Assembly (NCBI RefSeq): GCF_900141915.1
Contig: NZ_FQZG01000007.1
Location: 1-64,000 of the forward strand
Direction: 5' to 3'
Length of the DNA: 64,000 bases
Source of the DNA: Tessaracoccus bendigoensis DSM 12906
Lineage (GTDB): Bacteria > Actinomycetota > Actinomycetes > Propionibacteriales > Propionibacteriaceae
The translations under genes and the position numbers were made by a program. The notes below the pieces were generated by a model. It saw only the letters and a program-made list of their open reading frames with translations, searched no databases and had not been told where the DNA came from. Below, one piece after another: positions 26,950-35,823 of this stretch (position 1 is the first letter of the stretch; each line of letters begins with the position of its first letter).

Positions 26950-27705
26950 TCAGCCGACCTCGGTGCCGCCGACCTCCCTGCTGTCGAACGGGCTCATGTC
27001 GCCGCGCAGGATCTGCCCGGGCGTCGCCCCGGCGAAGAGTCGGAAGTCGCGAGTCATGTGCGACTGGTCGGTGTAGCCGGCGGCGACGGCGGCCTCTGCG
27101 GCGGGCAGGCCCGATTGCAGGAGGCGGTAGGCCTCGCGGGCGCGGCGCAGCTGCTCGACGTTCTTGCGGCCGAGGCCGACCGTGCCCGCCATCTGCCGGC
27201 GCACCGTGCGCTCCGAGCCGACGAAGCGCCGCTCGCTGAGCGCGCGCTCGACGAGCGGGTCGGCGACGAGAACGCCCTGCGTCGCCAGCTGCTGCACGAG
27301 CCGCTCGAGGCCGTCGAGGCTCGGCGCGGGGTAGCGCGTGCCGGCGAGCACGAACCAGCGCCCGTCGGTCTCGAGCTCGCGCAGCTCGTCGATGGGTTTC
27401 ACGTCCAGGCCGCGCAGAAACGTGTGCGGCGCGAACTCGACGCCCCAGGCCCGCTCGCCCGCCGAGAGCACCAACTCCCGGGGCGCGGTCGACGGCCCGG
27501 CCAGGGTCGCGGTCGGCGTGCCGTCGGCGCGGGTGCCGAAGGCGAGGCCCCAGAACTCGTTCGCCGCGTCGGTGTACGTGGAGTCCTCGTCGATCGTCGC
27601 CCACCACACCATCGTCGCGAGCGGCACCCGGGCGGGGCGGTAGCCGTAGCCTTCGGGGAGCACGCACGCCTCGGCCCCATCGGGCATCTCGGCGACCTGC
27701 GACAT
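26950..27705 (-). CDS. AraC-family transcriptional regulator
   Basis: This 251-residue regulator has an N-terminal sensor region (residues 1-130, beginning YGYRPARVPLATMVWW). The C-terminal AraC double HTH reads SERTVRRQMAGTVGLGRKNV, then AVAAGYTDQSHMTRDFRLFA. It lies directly upstream of and parallel to the epoxide hydrolase gene, which it may activate. Confidence 0.88.
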   Translation of the reverse strand: MSQVAEMPDGAEACVLPEGYGYRPARVPLATMVWWATIDEDSTYTDAANEFWGLAFGTRADGTPTATLAGPSTAPRELVLSAGERAWGVEFAPHTFLRGLDVKPIDELRELETDGRWFVLAGTRYPAPSLDGLERLVQQLATQGVLVADPLVERALSERRFVGSERTVRRQMAGTVGLGRKNVEQLRRAREAYRLLQSGLPAAEAAVAAGYTDQSHMTRDFRLFAGATPGQILRGDMSPFDSREVGGTEVG

Positions 27706-27870
27706 GGCCCCATCCTACGAGCGCCGATCGTCTCGGGGTGCGTCGGTCGCGAACCCCGCCTCGGCGTCGAAGGTTCCATGCTTGAGGCATGGCAGCAAAC
27801 TCTTCGCGCATCGTGGTGCCTATCGACTCCGAGAACGTGAGCGCCGAGCAGATCACGAACCTCCTCGCAA

Positions 27871-28137
27871 GCCCACGCACGCGCCTACGCGCATTCCGAC
27901 GACGGGAGCAGGAGGCTGGCGAACCACGCGTTCTACACGCGGCTGGAAATCGTCGAGGACGAGCAGCTACGCCCGCAGCTCGCAGAACCGGCCGCAACCA
28001 GCAGCAACGAGGCGAACGTAGGCAAGGAAACCAACGGGAACACTCCGCATCCTCTGATTTCGCGTGCTCCCGTAGGACAACTTGGGTGGACGCAATGGAG
28101 CGCTACAGGAACAGGCGACCACGGGTTGAGCGGCTAG
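27871..28137 (+). pseudogene. C-terminal fragment of a large serine recombinase
   Basis: Without a start codon, this frame encodes HARAYAHSDDGSRRLANHAF then TRLEIVEDEQLRPQLAEP, the usual C-terminal end of large serine recombinases in actinobacterial elements. The catalytic domain is absent. The frame then runs through the hairpin repeat at 28019-28090 and stops. A recombinase N-terminal half ending at the same repeat type lies at 34814. Confidence 0.65.
28019..28090 (+). repeat. Recombinase-linked hairpin repeat, copy 1
   Basis: This roughly 72-bp segment has arms CGGGAACAC (28035-28043) and GTGCTCCCG (28064-28072), preceded by AGGCAAGGAA and followed by TTGGGTGGA. Copy 2 at 35239-35309 has the same layout and frame. 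Confidence 0.75.
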
Positions 28138-28267
28138 TTTCCGCGTGGAATCAAGGGGTTTGCGACGATGCCGACTCTATCGGAGAGCCGGACGACCCTC
28201 TGATCGGGGCGTCGGCGGAACCAAATAAACGACCTCGAACACGGCTCACCGACATCGAAGGGACGCT

Positions 28268-28366
28268 ATGCGAACAGCCCGCGCGCAGGGGGTCAGCGTG
28301 AACGCGCTGGCGTGCCGGTTCGGGATTCACAGAGGCACGGTGTGGGCGAAGACGCGCCCAGCGTGA
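28268..28366 (+). pseudogene. HTH remnant following a recombinase fragment
   Basis: This 32-codon open frame reads MRTARAQGVSVNALACRFGI then HRGTVWAKTRPA, one helix-turn-helix of the small HTH proteins that follow serine recombinases here. The sequence before it, in another frame, reads KRPRTRLTDIEG, the usual lead-in of that family. It is a frameshifted remnant. Compare 15986 and 35407. Confidence 0.5.
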
Positions 28367-28373
28367 TCGGTTG

Positions 28374-28976
28374 CTACTCGTGGATCGAGTAGTCGTAGGT
28401 GTCGCGCACCGCCTGGAAGTCGCTCTCGTTCAGGTGGTGACACCAAGGCTGCTGGGTGCCCGGGAAGCGGACGCGATGCGCACCTGACCAGGAGGCGACC
28501 TCGACATGGCACTGCGGCATCGTCCAGAGCACTTCGACGGCGGGCATCAGGTCATTGTCGGAGGAGAACAGGATCGCGGTATCCATATAGCCGGACATCC
28601 CCAGTCGGATCATGTCCACCGCAATTGCGACGTCGATGCCCTTCTCCGAGGCGCGGGAAGCAGGGTAGTCGGAGGGATACTGGAGGTTGCGGCGGATCAC
28701 GGTGACCTGATCGGAGCGTTCCCACATGGCCGTCTGCCGGTCGTTCGCGGCGGCAGCACCGGGCTGACGTTCCGGGTTCGGACGGCCACGGTAGACGCGC
28801 ACTTCCATCAGTTCGCTCTCACGCCGTCGCCGCCCTGCGAGCAGTTCGCCGATCTTGAGCGGGAAGACGTGCCCCTCGCTCGGGTCGGCACCGAACGGGA
28901 GGAACTGGCGGCGCGCCCAGCCGTGGACGTTCTGGTAGTCCATGAAGACCACCACCCGATCCACGGTGTCGCTCAT
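28374..28976 (-). CDS. NYN-domain (PIN-like) putative ribonuclease
   Basis: This 200-residue NYN/LabA-like protein has the acidic catalytic residues VVVFMDYQNVHG near the N-terminus, EKGIDVAIAVDM in the middle and LFSSDNDLMPAVE later. These match the four-Asp PIN-like nuclease site. The start at 28976 follows GGAGG; a longer frame upstream would translate a terminator hairpin and is unlikely. Such proteins cleave RNA or act in defence islands. It is monocistronic. Confidence 0.88.
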   Translation of the reverse strand: MSDTVDRVVVFMDYQNVHGWARRQFLPFGADPSEGHVFPLKIGELLAGRRRRESELMEVRVYRGRPNPERQPGAAAANDRQTAMWERSDQVTVIRRNLQYPSDYPASRASEKGIDVAIAVDMIRLGMSGYMDTAILFSSDNDLMPAVEVLWTMPQCHVEVASWSGAHRVRFPGTQQPWCHHLNESDFQAVRDTYDYSIHE

Positions 28977-28994
28977 CCATCCTCCGCTGGGTAG

Positions 28995-29031
28995 GAAAAA
29001 AATCCCCGCCAATCCCAGGAGGACGGCGGGG
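28995..29031 (-). terminator. Intrinsic terminator/attenuator in the leader of the NYN gene
   Basis: On the minus strand CCCCGCC (29025-29031) pairs with GGCGGGG (29004-29010) and is followed by a run of seven T (29002-28996). It lies only about 20 bp before the NYN start codon. It therefore either ends transcription from the DUF3052 operon upstream or works as an attenuator. Confidence 0.75.
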
Positions 29032-29201
29032 CAGAATAAGACAAGCATACCCCATCAAGACCCGCGAGTGGGATCAGTCAGTCAGTTCTCCCGGGCTGCT
29101 TCTTGTCTGGCAGTCGGTGCGACGCCAATGCCTGGCCCGCCATGGCTCGCGGTCGGTGGCCCGCGCCCGGGCACCGACCCCGCAGGCGGCGGCACCGAGC
29201 G

Positions 29202-29588
29202 TCATGCCGGTGCGCGTTCGCTGTCTTTGAGCAGTCGCACGCGGAGTGCCGAGAGCGTGGTGCTGTATGAGACTTGCGAGACGGCCTTGAAGCCGTGTTC
29301 GGCAAGTTGCACCCACAGGGTGTCACGGTTCATATCGGTCTTGTTGCCTTTCGCGTAGACAATCCAGACCACCCGTGTCTTGGCGAGCGCATCGCCGTGC
29401 TCGGCCAGCACCTCGTCGACCTCTGCTTGATTCGCTGCGAAGATGATCGCGACATCCGCTTCGTCAATGTCCGTGCCCTCGAAACCGGAGACAGCCAGGT
29501 GCTCGGTGGCGGTGCCGACCGGCCAGATCCAGAGCGTGCTGCCCGGTTTGAGTTGCAGCTTGCGCGCGCGAGCGTCGGTGTCAGTCAT
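29202..29588 (-). CDS. DUF3052-like small protein
   Basis: This 128-residue protein reads LQLKPGSTLWIWPVG near its start and VVWIVYAKGNKTDMNRDTLW later, ending with a VSYSTTLSALRVRLL strand, as in the DUF3052 family. It overlaps the upstream SRPBCC gene by 8 bp and is the third gene of an ArsR-SRPBCC-DUF3052 operon. The function is unknown. Confidence 0.8.
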   Translation of the reverse strand: MTDTDARARKLQLKPGSTLWIWPVGTATEHLAVSGFEGTDIDEADVAIIFAANQAEVDEVLAEHGDALAKTRVVWIVYAKGNKTDMNRDTLWVQLAEHGFKAVSQVSYSTTLSALRVRLLKDSERAPA

Positions 29589-30012
29589 TGGTCGTGCTTT
29601 CATAGTCGAGTGTCTGCACAACCGCCCGCAGCAGCGGATGCAGCTTGCGCCAGCCCCCGCGCAAGAACATGCGCGCGAACTCGGCGCCCAGGCCGCGGAA
29701 GCCGTCTTGCAAGAACTCGAACCGGCATGATGTGGGGCTGAGCTCGGTGATCGTGAACGTCACGATCGTATCGATGGGGCCGCCTTTCCACGACCACGCC
29801 ATGCGGTGCGGCGGTTCGAGTTCGAGCACTTCGAGGTGCACGGTGCCGTCGAACAGCGGTGCCGGGTCGGTGGTCATTGTGAACTGGTGCCCCACTTCTG
29901 GGTGGAAGTCATTCGGCATGAGCCACGTTGACAGCAGTTCCGGCTCGGTGAGCGCGCGCCAGAGAGTTGCGGCTGGAATCGCGAACTCTGCGGTTCGGTA
30001 GATGTTGCTCAT
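29581..30012 (-). CDS. SRPBCC (AHSA1-like) domain protein
   Basis: This 143-residue START-like protein has AEFAIPAATLWRALTEPELL, STWLMPNDFHPEVG and the terminal RGGWRKLHPLLRAVVQTL helix typical of AHSA1-type proteins associated with ArsR regulators. They bind hydrophobic ligands, and the ligand here is unknown. Its start overlaps the stop of the ArsR gene (ATGA). Confidence 0.9.
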   Translation of the reverse strand: MSNIYRTAEFAIPAATLWRALTEPELLSTWLMPNDFHPEVGHQFTMTTDPAPLFDGTVHLEVLELEPPHRMAWSWKGGPIDTIVTFTITELSPTSCRFEFLQDGFRGLGAEFARMFLRGGWRKLHPLLRAVVQTLDYESTTND

Positions 30013-30347
30013 GTGTCTTCTTCCTGTTGCAGTGTCTGGATGGTGTAGCCGAGCCGCTCGAAGCGGTCGTCCCAGAACGTTTCGAGCGAGCTGAGCCAAT
30101 CGGTGATGTCGTGCAGCGGTGCCATCTCAAGGCAGTACACGCGCTCGCGGCCGCGTTTGGCGTAGGTCACCAGCCCGACCTTGCGCAGCTGCGCCAGATG
30201 CTCAGAGACGGTGGGTTGAGAGCCCCCGACGGTGAGGACAAGCTCAGAAACAGCGCGGTTGCCGGTAGCCAGTGCGCTCATGATCGCGCGACGACGCGGG
30301 TGCCCAATCGCACTGAACACATCACGGACTGCAGGAGGTCTGGTCAC
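30009..30347 (-). CDS. ArsR-family regulator of the SRPBCC operon
   Basis: This 112-residue winged HTH starts at a GTG at 30347. It reads VFSAIGHPRRRAIMSALATG and SQPTVSEHLAQLRKVGLVTY, without metal-binding cysteines in the recognition region. This non-metal subtype usually controls an adjacent AHSA1 gene, as here. It ends the broken-relaxase region on its left side. Confidence 0.92.
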   Translation of the reverse strand: MTRPPAVRDVFSAIGHPRRRAIMSALATGNRAVSELVLTVGGSQPTVSEHLAQLRKVGLVTYAKRGRERVYCLEMAPLHDITDWLSSLETFWDDRFERLGYTIQTLQQEEDT

Positions 30348-30354
30348 GCATTCA

Positions 30355-33040
30355 TCATATATAGGTAACTACCGATGAATCAATGCGACCGGCGATAGCT
30401 CTACTGCCTGGCTCCTGCTGTACGGTCGCTTCGGTCACGCGAGGGTCGGCGTCGATGCGTGGCCGGGTGACGCGCTCGACCCAGGCCGCATTGTCCTCGT
30501 TCCAGCGGGGCGGCTCGCCCCATGCGCTCGTCAGTCGCTGCTCGGCGTCGTGGGCAAGGGTCTGCGCGGTCCGGTGCGCTTTGGTGGCGCGGCGCTTGCC
30601 GAACCTGCCGACCGTGCGCAGCCGGTCGCGGGCGGCTCGTTGTGCGGTGTCGGCGGCCTGCCACTCGGCCAACGCCGCCGATGCCTGCTCGGTGAGCGGG
30701 GCGGCAACCTCGCCGCGCACGCGCTCGAGCTGCTGGGTCGCGGCATCGCTCGCGCCTGCTGCGTGGTCGCGCTCATAGCGCTGCGGCTCGCGGAGTTCGG
30801 CGAGTGTATCGGCTGCTTGCTCCCAGAGTGCTGCCCGCCGTTCGGCGTGTTCGGCCTGCGCGGTGAGGGCTGCTATCTCGGTGTTGACGATCTTCACGGG
30901 GCCGTCGTCGACCAGACCCCAAACCGCTTCCGCCGCTTGCTGGGTGGCGTGGGTGCGTCCTCGGTCGGCGCGGTCGCGCTCTACCGCGTCGATGAACTGT
31001 TGCCGGGCGTCGGCGGTGTTCTCAGCGATGATGTGCAACTGGTCTTCTTGCTTGCCCCGGGTCATACCGACGTAGACGGCGGCTCCGCTCATCGCGTCGC
31101 TGAGGATGGTGTGCGATCCCGGCGCGGTGACGCCCTGCACCCCGTAGGCGGTCGAGGCGTAGGCGAGATGGGTGTGCTCGGTGACGTAGGCGGCAGGCAG
31201 GCTGACCGTGTGCTCTCGCTTTCGCCCGCTGCCTGCCTCGACCGCCCACAGCGCCCCGTGGTCGGTGACGTGTTGGACGATCCAGAGTTGCCGGTTCGCC
31301 AACCCGAGGCTGGTGTCGTTCTTCCGGGTCTGGATCAGGTCCACCCACTCACCGGGTGCGAGCTGCGAGGCTTTCGGCACTCCGGTGTAGGTGCGCCCGG
31401 TCTCGGGGTCGGTGTCGCCGGGTGTGAGGCGTGTCCATACGCCGTCACGGTTCCAGCGCCAACCGTGCGCATGCACAAGCGCCGCGACGGACGCGGTGGG
31501 GGTGCCGAGTTCGTGTTGCGCAACATCAGCGGCTTTCTTCGTCGGCGTCACCACCCGCGACAACTTGCCCCGCTCACTACTTGCGGTGATTGCGGTGGCG
31601 AGCATCGTCGTCTTCCCCGCTACCCGCTGCTCCCTCTACGATCACGAGCGGGTCGGTGGAAGCGAGGGCTGCGGCGGCCTCGGCCTGGCCTGCGTCGAGG
31701 CCGGCGGACTGCGCCAGCTCCTGCACGTCCGGCACCGCCGGCTCATCGTCGGGCACTCGGGCGGTGATGAGGTCGCGGAGATCGGTTTCGGCTTGCATGA
31801 CGCGCACGCTCGTCCAATGCGCCACATACTCGGGTCGGGGTGCATCGGGTGGGAGGATCGTGAAGCAGTCCTCCAACGCCAGACGCGACACGACCGTGAT
31901 GAAGTCGCGTATCTCCGCAGGGGTCGCTCGCACACCGTACTCGGTCATGATCCGGGTCGCGTGCTCGGTCACGGTGTGCGCCGTCCACGCCGATGCAGCG
32001 GCGGCGCAACGATCCAGCGTGCGCGACGCAACCACCTGCACGCTCAGATCATCAAGCGACACCAACGCAATAGGCGTTGGCCGTTGCAAGGTGTCGGGGT
32101 CGTATCCGGCCGCGCGTAGCTCGGTCACCCATGCGGCCTCATCGCCCAGCGTGGTGGGCTTCTTCGCGGGCCGCTCGTACGCCCACGCCTCAGCTCGCAG
32201 GCGCGAGGCGACGACCGGCCCGATACTCTCGCCGGGGTGAGCTTCGTGCCATTTCGCTTCGAGGCGGTCGAGGTTGCGGCGCACCTGCACACCCCGCTTG
32301 CTCATCAAGGCGTTGAACGGCTGTAACTCGACCACTTCGCCGGTTGCCGGGTCGAGGGTCAGGCCGTGCCGATCCAGCACCTCGGCAAGCTCGGGGCTGG
32401 CGGCGATCACGGCAGTACCGAGGGCGCGGATCGCGTCCTGCTGCCGGAACAACGCCCCACCGTTCAACCCGCCACTTGCCCGCCGCCCACACCCTCATCC
32501 CGATCTGCATATGGATATGCCGGTGTGGATCGCCTGCCCGCGACGTGCGGTGCGTGATCCCGACGACGTACATCTGCTCGATGGGTACGACCTCCTGCGC
32601 CCCCAGCGACCCCACGCGAGTCACCGAGCGGAGAGCGAGCCAGCGCCGAATCTCCGAGAGCGCGTCCTGCTGGGCCGCATGCAGCGCCGCCGACACCTCG
32701 GGGTGCAGGGCGGCGGCGATCGACAACGACTTGGGGCGTTGATGACCATTGCCATGAACCGGGGCGAGGCCTGCCGATCCGACCCGGCCCGACGAGGCTT
32801 GCCCATCTGCTCCCCGGTGAGCGGATGCGTCCAGTCCACCCACCCCGCATACAACTCGGGTTCAAGACCCACCTCAGCAGCCACCACGCCCGACCCGTCA
32901 AGCTGAGCGAACTGCGCGACGGTCGCTTCCGCGCCCAAGTAGTAGTCGTCAGCGCGGGCACGGTCGGCCTCGACATAGCGCAGCGCATCAGCCCCGGTAC
33001 CCCGGAACGGGAGGACACCGCCCTGCATCACAACCACCAC
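30355..33040 (-). pseudogene. MobF (TrwC/TraA-like) relaxase-helicase broken by three frameshifts
   Basis: Read from 33040 leftwards, the frames join into one roughly 890-residue protein. It has a TrwC relaxase start (MVVVMQGGVLPFRGTGADAL), the metal-binding region GDPHRHIHMQIGMRVWAAGK, a Walker A motif split across two frames (VIVEGAAGSG then KTTMLATA) and the helicase end HLAYASTAYGVQGVTAPGS with VYVGMTRGK. Frame changes fall near 32735, 32468 and 31605, all within runs of G or C. Either the gene is dead or the assembly has homopolymer errors. It is clearly diverged from the intact relaxase at 42552. Confidence 0.85.
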
Positions 33041-33215
33041 CCTGCGCCTGCCTCACTGGCCATCTAGCGTATCAGCAACTACGGCACTTAAATTGCGTCC
33101 ATTCTCTGTGAGGGAGGCGAGAACCTGGGAGGTTATGAGGCAGTCGGGCGACGGAAGGGTGCGCGTGGAAGGCGACGGCGGGCGGCGAAGACGGGGTGTT
33201 GGTGGCGTCAGAGTT

Positions 33216-33689
33216 CTATGAGCAGGCAGCCAGGTGTACCGTTCGGTGCGGTTGGAACCCGTGCCGGTTGTAGAGTCGCACGGCAGGGTTGCCTTCCTCG
33301 ACCGAGAGACTGATCGCCGGAACGCCACGGGATCGGGCTACCTCAGTCACCTGGTGCAGGAGCAGCCCGCCGACGCCTTGGCCCCGGTGCTCGGCATCGA
33401 CCCAGATGCTCAGCTCCGGGATGGTCGCAGCGACGAACCCGTAGCCGGGGTCGTCTGCGGTGAAGTAGCGGAGCCAGACCGCTGCGACAGCCATGCTGTC
33501 GGCGCTCTCGGCGACGAGGCCGAAATCCTGGTCGCTCGGCCAGTTGTCGTAATAGTGGCGAAACTGCCGGGTTTGCTCGACCTCGCGCATCGTGAAGCAC
33601 GGGCCGTTCCAGTTCAGGTTGTCGAGCATCGCTCGCGCGAGCAAGTCGCGGTCTGCCGCCGTCGCGATCCTCACGGAAACATCAGTCAT
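33216..33689 (-). CDS. GNAT-family N-acetyltransferase
   Basis: This 157-residue protein has the acetyl-CoA motif A (LSIWVDAEHRGQGVGGLLLH) and motif B (ISLSVEEGNPAVRLYNRHGF). It follows the hypothetical gene at 33709 by 19 bp on the same strand. The acceptor, a small molecule or a protein N-terminus, cannot be told. Confidence 0.9.
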   Translation of the reverse strand: MTDVSVRIATAADRDLLARAMLDNLNWNGPCFTMREVEQTRQFRHYYDNWPSDQDFGLVAESADSMAVAAVWLRYFTADDPGYGFVAATIPELSIWVDAEHRGQGVGGLLLHQVTEVARSRGVPAISLSVEEGNPAVRLYNRHGFQPHRTVHLAACS

Positions 33690-33708
33690 GCCACACGTTT
33701 TCGTCGGG

Positions 33709-34404
33709 CTATCCAGCGCGGCCTCGGCGTCCGGGCGGGAGGAGCCCTTTGCGGCGGGCGCGGGCGACCCAGCCCTGCGCGGTCGAGAGCGGCACCCGGC
33801 TGATCTCCGCCATTTTCGCCGTCGGGTTCACCTCCCCGTCATCCACGAGGCGGGTGTGCTGCAAAGCGACGACCTCGTAGAAGTCCGGGGTTCGTTTCGG
33901 GTTCCCGAGCGGTTTCATCACGTCCTCGGCGCGCATGATGCGGCCAGAGGGCATGGTGAGCGTGCCGCCCTCGAAGCGGGTGGCTCCGGTGACGGTGAAC
34001 TGGCGGCGGTTGATCGCCGCCTCGATCCTCGACGTGGGAAGGTTTCGGAGCATGGGGCTTGCCACCGGGTCACCGGCCTGTTCGGGCAGGTAGATGATCC
34101 CCGTGATCCGTACCTCACCCATCGGCTCCTGGTGCATGAGGTACTGCCGTTGCAACCGGAGCAGCACGCGCGTGTAGGACTGGACGTGCTGGATGAGGAA
34201 CCAGCGACCATCGCGGCCATCGTTGTACCCGGCCAGTTCCCCGTCCGGCCCTGGCGTCGGATATCTCCGCTTGTCGTACTTCAGCGCGGCATCAATGGCG
34301 ACCGACTCGGCGGAAGATGCGACCACGGGAGGATCGGGCATGACCCAGCCCGGTGGCAGGTCTTCAGCAACCAGCAGCGGAACGTCCTCCACGTCTTGAC
34401 TCAT
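33709..34404 (-). CDS. Hypothetical protein with C-terminal winged-HTH-like end
   Basis: This 231-residue protein starts at the ATG at 34404, preceded by GGAGG. The central part (RRYPTPGPDGELAGYNDGRD, VLLRLQRQYLMHQEP) is unfamiliar. The last 45 residues (EVNPTAKMAEISRVPLSTAQ, then VARARRKGLLPPG) look like a small DNA-binding HTH as seen in actinobacterial prophage and ICE proteins. It is divergent from the recombinase-linked gene pair at 34476. Confidence 0.6.
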   Translation of the reverse strand: MSQDVEDVPLLVAEDLPPGWVMPDPPVVASSAESVAIDAALKYDKRRYPTPGPDGELAGYNDGRDGRWFLIQHVQSYTRVLLRLQRQYLMHQEPMGEVRITGIIYLPEQAGDPVASPMLRNLPTSRIEAAINRRQFTVTGATRFEGGTLTMPSGRIMRAEDVMKPLGNPKRTPDFYEVVALQHTRLVDDGEVNPTAKMAEISRVPLSTAQGWVARARRKGLLPPGRRGRAG

Positions 34405-34475
34405 GCCTCCAGGGTAGTGGAACCTGTGATTCATCTCAAACAATGGCCGTTACGCCAAGAGCGTGCTACCTTGAT

Positions 34476-34817
34476 ATGGCGTATCTGCTATCGCATGAGA
34501 TTGAGGTGAGTGTCCTGACCCCATCCCCGACCCGTCAGCGCCGACCACGCGCGGCGCAAGACCGGGATACGCTCAGGGCAGGGAGTGATCCAGTGCTCCG
34601 GCTCCGCACGATCCGCCGTGCGGAGCCGGACGTAGGGAAGCTGGTGGAGTGGGTGCTGAACATCACCCAGACCCGCTACGACGCCTACCGCGACGGCCAG
34701 CCCGACCCGTATGGCCTCCCGTCCCCTGAGAATCTGAGCCTGACGTCAGACCGGCGAGGCAGAGTAGAAGACGAACAAGAACGCAAACTGCTGCACCAAC
34801 GAAGGAGCACCGCATGA
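34476..34817 (+). CDS. Small protein coupled to a serine recombinase gene
   Basis: This 113-residue ORF, starting MAYLLSHEIEV, overlaps the recombinase start by ATGA (34814-34817). The second half (RRAEPDVGKLVEWVLNITQT, YDAYRDGQPDPYGLP) seems more protein-like than the first, so the true start may be further in. Its coupling suggests a recombinase accessory or control protein. No family is recognised. Confidence 0.5.
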   Translation: MAYLLSHEIEVSVLTPSPTRQRRPRAAQDRDTLRAGSDPVLRLRTIRRAEPDVGKLVEWVLNITQTRYDAYRDGQPDPYGLPSPENLSLTSDRRGRVEDEQERKLLHQRRSTA

Positions 34818-35314
34818 GCACCACGACCGCTCCCACCCTCGCTGCGACCGATGAGCGCACGGAGAACAAGCCAGTGCTGCTGGCCGTCTCCTACCTCCGC
34901 GTCTCCACCCGCGAGCAGGCCGAACGCGGTGGCACCGAGGAAGGCTTCTCCATCCCTGCCCAGCGGGAGGCGAACCACCGCAAGGCCGATGAGTTGAGCG
35001 CGCGGATCGTGCGGGAGTTCGTGGACGCGGGCGAGTCCGCACGCTCCGCCGACCGCGACGGGCTACAGGACATGCTCGCGTTCATCGCCGCAACCCGGGT
35101 GCAGTTCTGTATCGTGCATAAGCTCGACCGGCTCGCCCGCAACCGCGCCGACGACGTCGCCATCCACCAAGCACTCCTCAGCGCCGGGGTCACCCTCGTC
35201 TCAGCTACCGAGTCGATTGATCAGACTCCTTCGGGGAAGGCAAGGAAGCGAAACGGGAACACACCACATCTTTCGATGTCGCGTGTTCCCGTAAGACACT
35301 TTGGGTGGAGTTAG
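34814..35314 (+). pseudogene. N-terminal catalytic part of a large serine recombinase, truncated
   Basis: The 166 codons include the catalytic Ser in VSYLRVSTREQ (about residue 31), FSIPAQREA, the IVHKLDRLARNR helix and TESIDQTPSGKA, which ends the resolvase domain. At that point the frame enters the hairpin repeat and stops after FGWS. The recombinase and zinc-ribbon/coiled-coil regions are absent, so site-specific integration activity is not expected from this copy. Confidence 0.85.
35239..35309 (+). repeat. Recombinase-linked hairpin repeat, copy 2
   Basis: CGGGAACAC (35254-35262) pairs perfectly with GTGTTCCCG (35283-35291), and the loop has an inner ACATC/GATGT stem. It is flanked by AGGCAAGGAA and TTTGGGTGGA as in copy 1. 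In both copies it replaces the end of recombinase coding sequence. Confidence 0.78.
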
Positions 35315-35406
35315 CCCGACAGTGTTCTAACCTCGCCCCCGCGCTTCTCCACGCTTCGTCTGTCCACAAGAGTATCCGTCGACGGTTGCTGCCCGCCAGT
35401 GGTGAC

Positions 35407-35751
35407 ATGGCTGGCCAGCGGGAGCGGTTGCCCCGTCCGGTTCCGCGTCTGACGGAGTTGATGCTGGATGAGGCGCAGCGCAGGTATGAGGACGGAGAGG
35501 TCCTTCGGGTGATCGCATCCGACCTTGGCGTGGGCCGTACCCGTCTATCGGCGCGTCTCCGCGAGCGCGGCGTGTCGCTTCGTCGGGCATCCCCGACTGA
35601 TGAGCAGGTGCTTGAGATGTGCCACCGCTACGAGCAGGGCCAGTCGCTCGCCAGGGTGGGGGCGAGTCTCGGTCTCAACGCGAGCACGGTACGCATCACC
35701 CTTCTTCGTGCTGGCGTCACGCTTCGAGACGCACATGGTCGCGAGCGTTGA
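35407..35751 (+). CDS. Small double-HTH protein downstream of recombinase
   Basis: This 114-residue protein has two HTH repeats: LRVIASDLGVGRTRLSARLR with ERGVSLRR, and LARVGASLGLNASTVRITLL with RAGVTLRD. It lies 92 bp after the truncated recombinase and is the only intact member of the three such genes in the window. It could be the excision/recognition helper or a regulator of the recombinase element, but that is inference. Confidence 0.7.
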   Translation: MAGQRERLPRPVPRLTELMLDEAQRRYEDGEVLRVIASDLGVGRTRLSARLRERGVSLRRASPTDEQVLEMCHRYEQGQSLARVGASLGLNASTVRITLLRAGVTLRDAHGRER

Positions 35752-35823
35752 CTTTCGGCAGTTGAGAGGCGCAGATGGGTCGCTGGGATGTCAGTGCATC
35801 CTGGGTACATGCCGCACGGTCGG

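Noticed and set aside
30550-31767. Plus-strand 405-codon frame opposite the broken relaxase
   Set aside because: It has no recognisable domain and is antisense to helicase motifs in the broken relaxase.
33041-33215. Possible small gene between the broken relaxase and the acetyltransferase gene
   Set aside because: The only open frames overlap neighbours and show no start site or domain.
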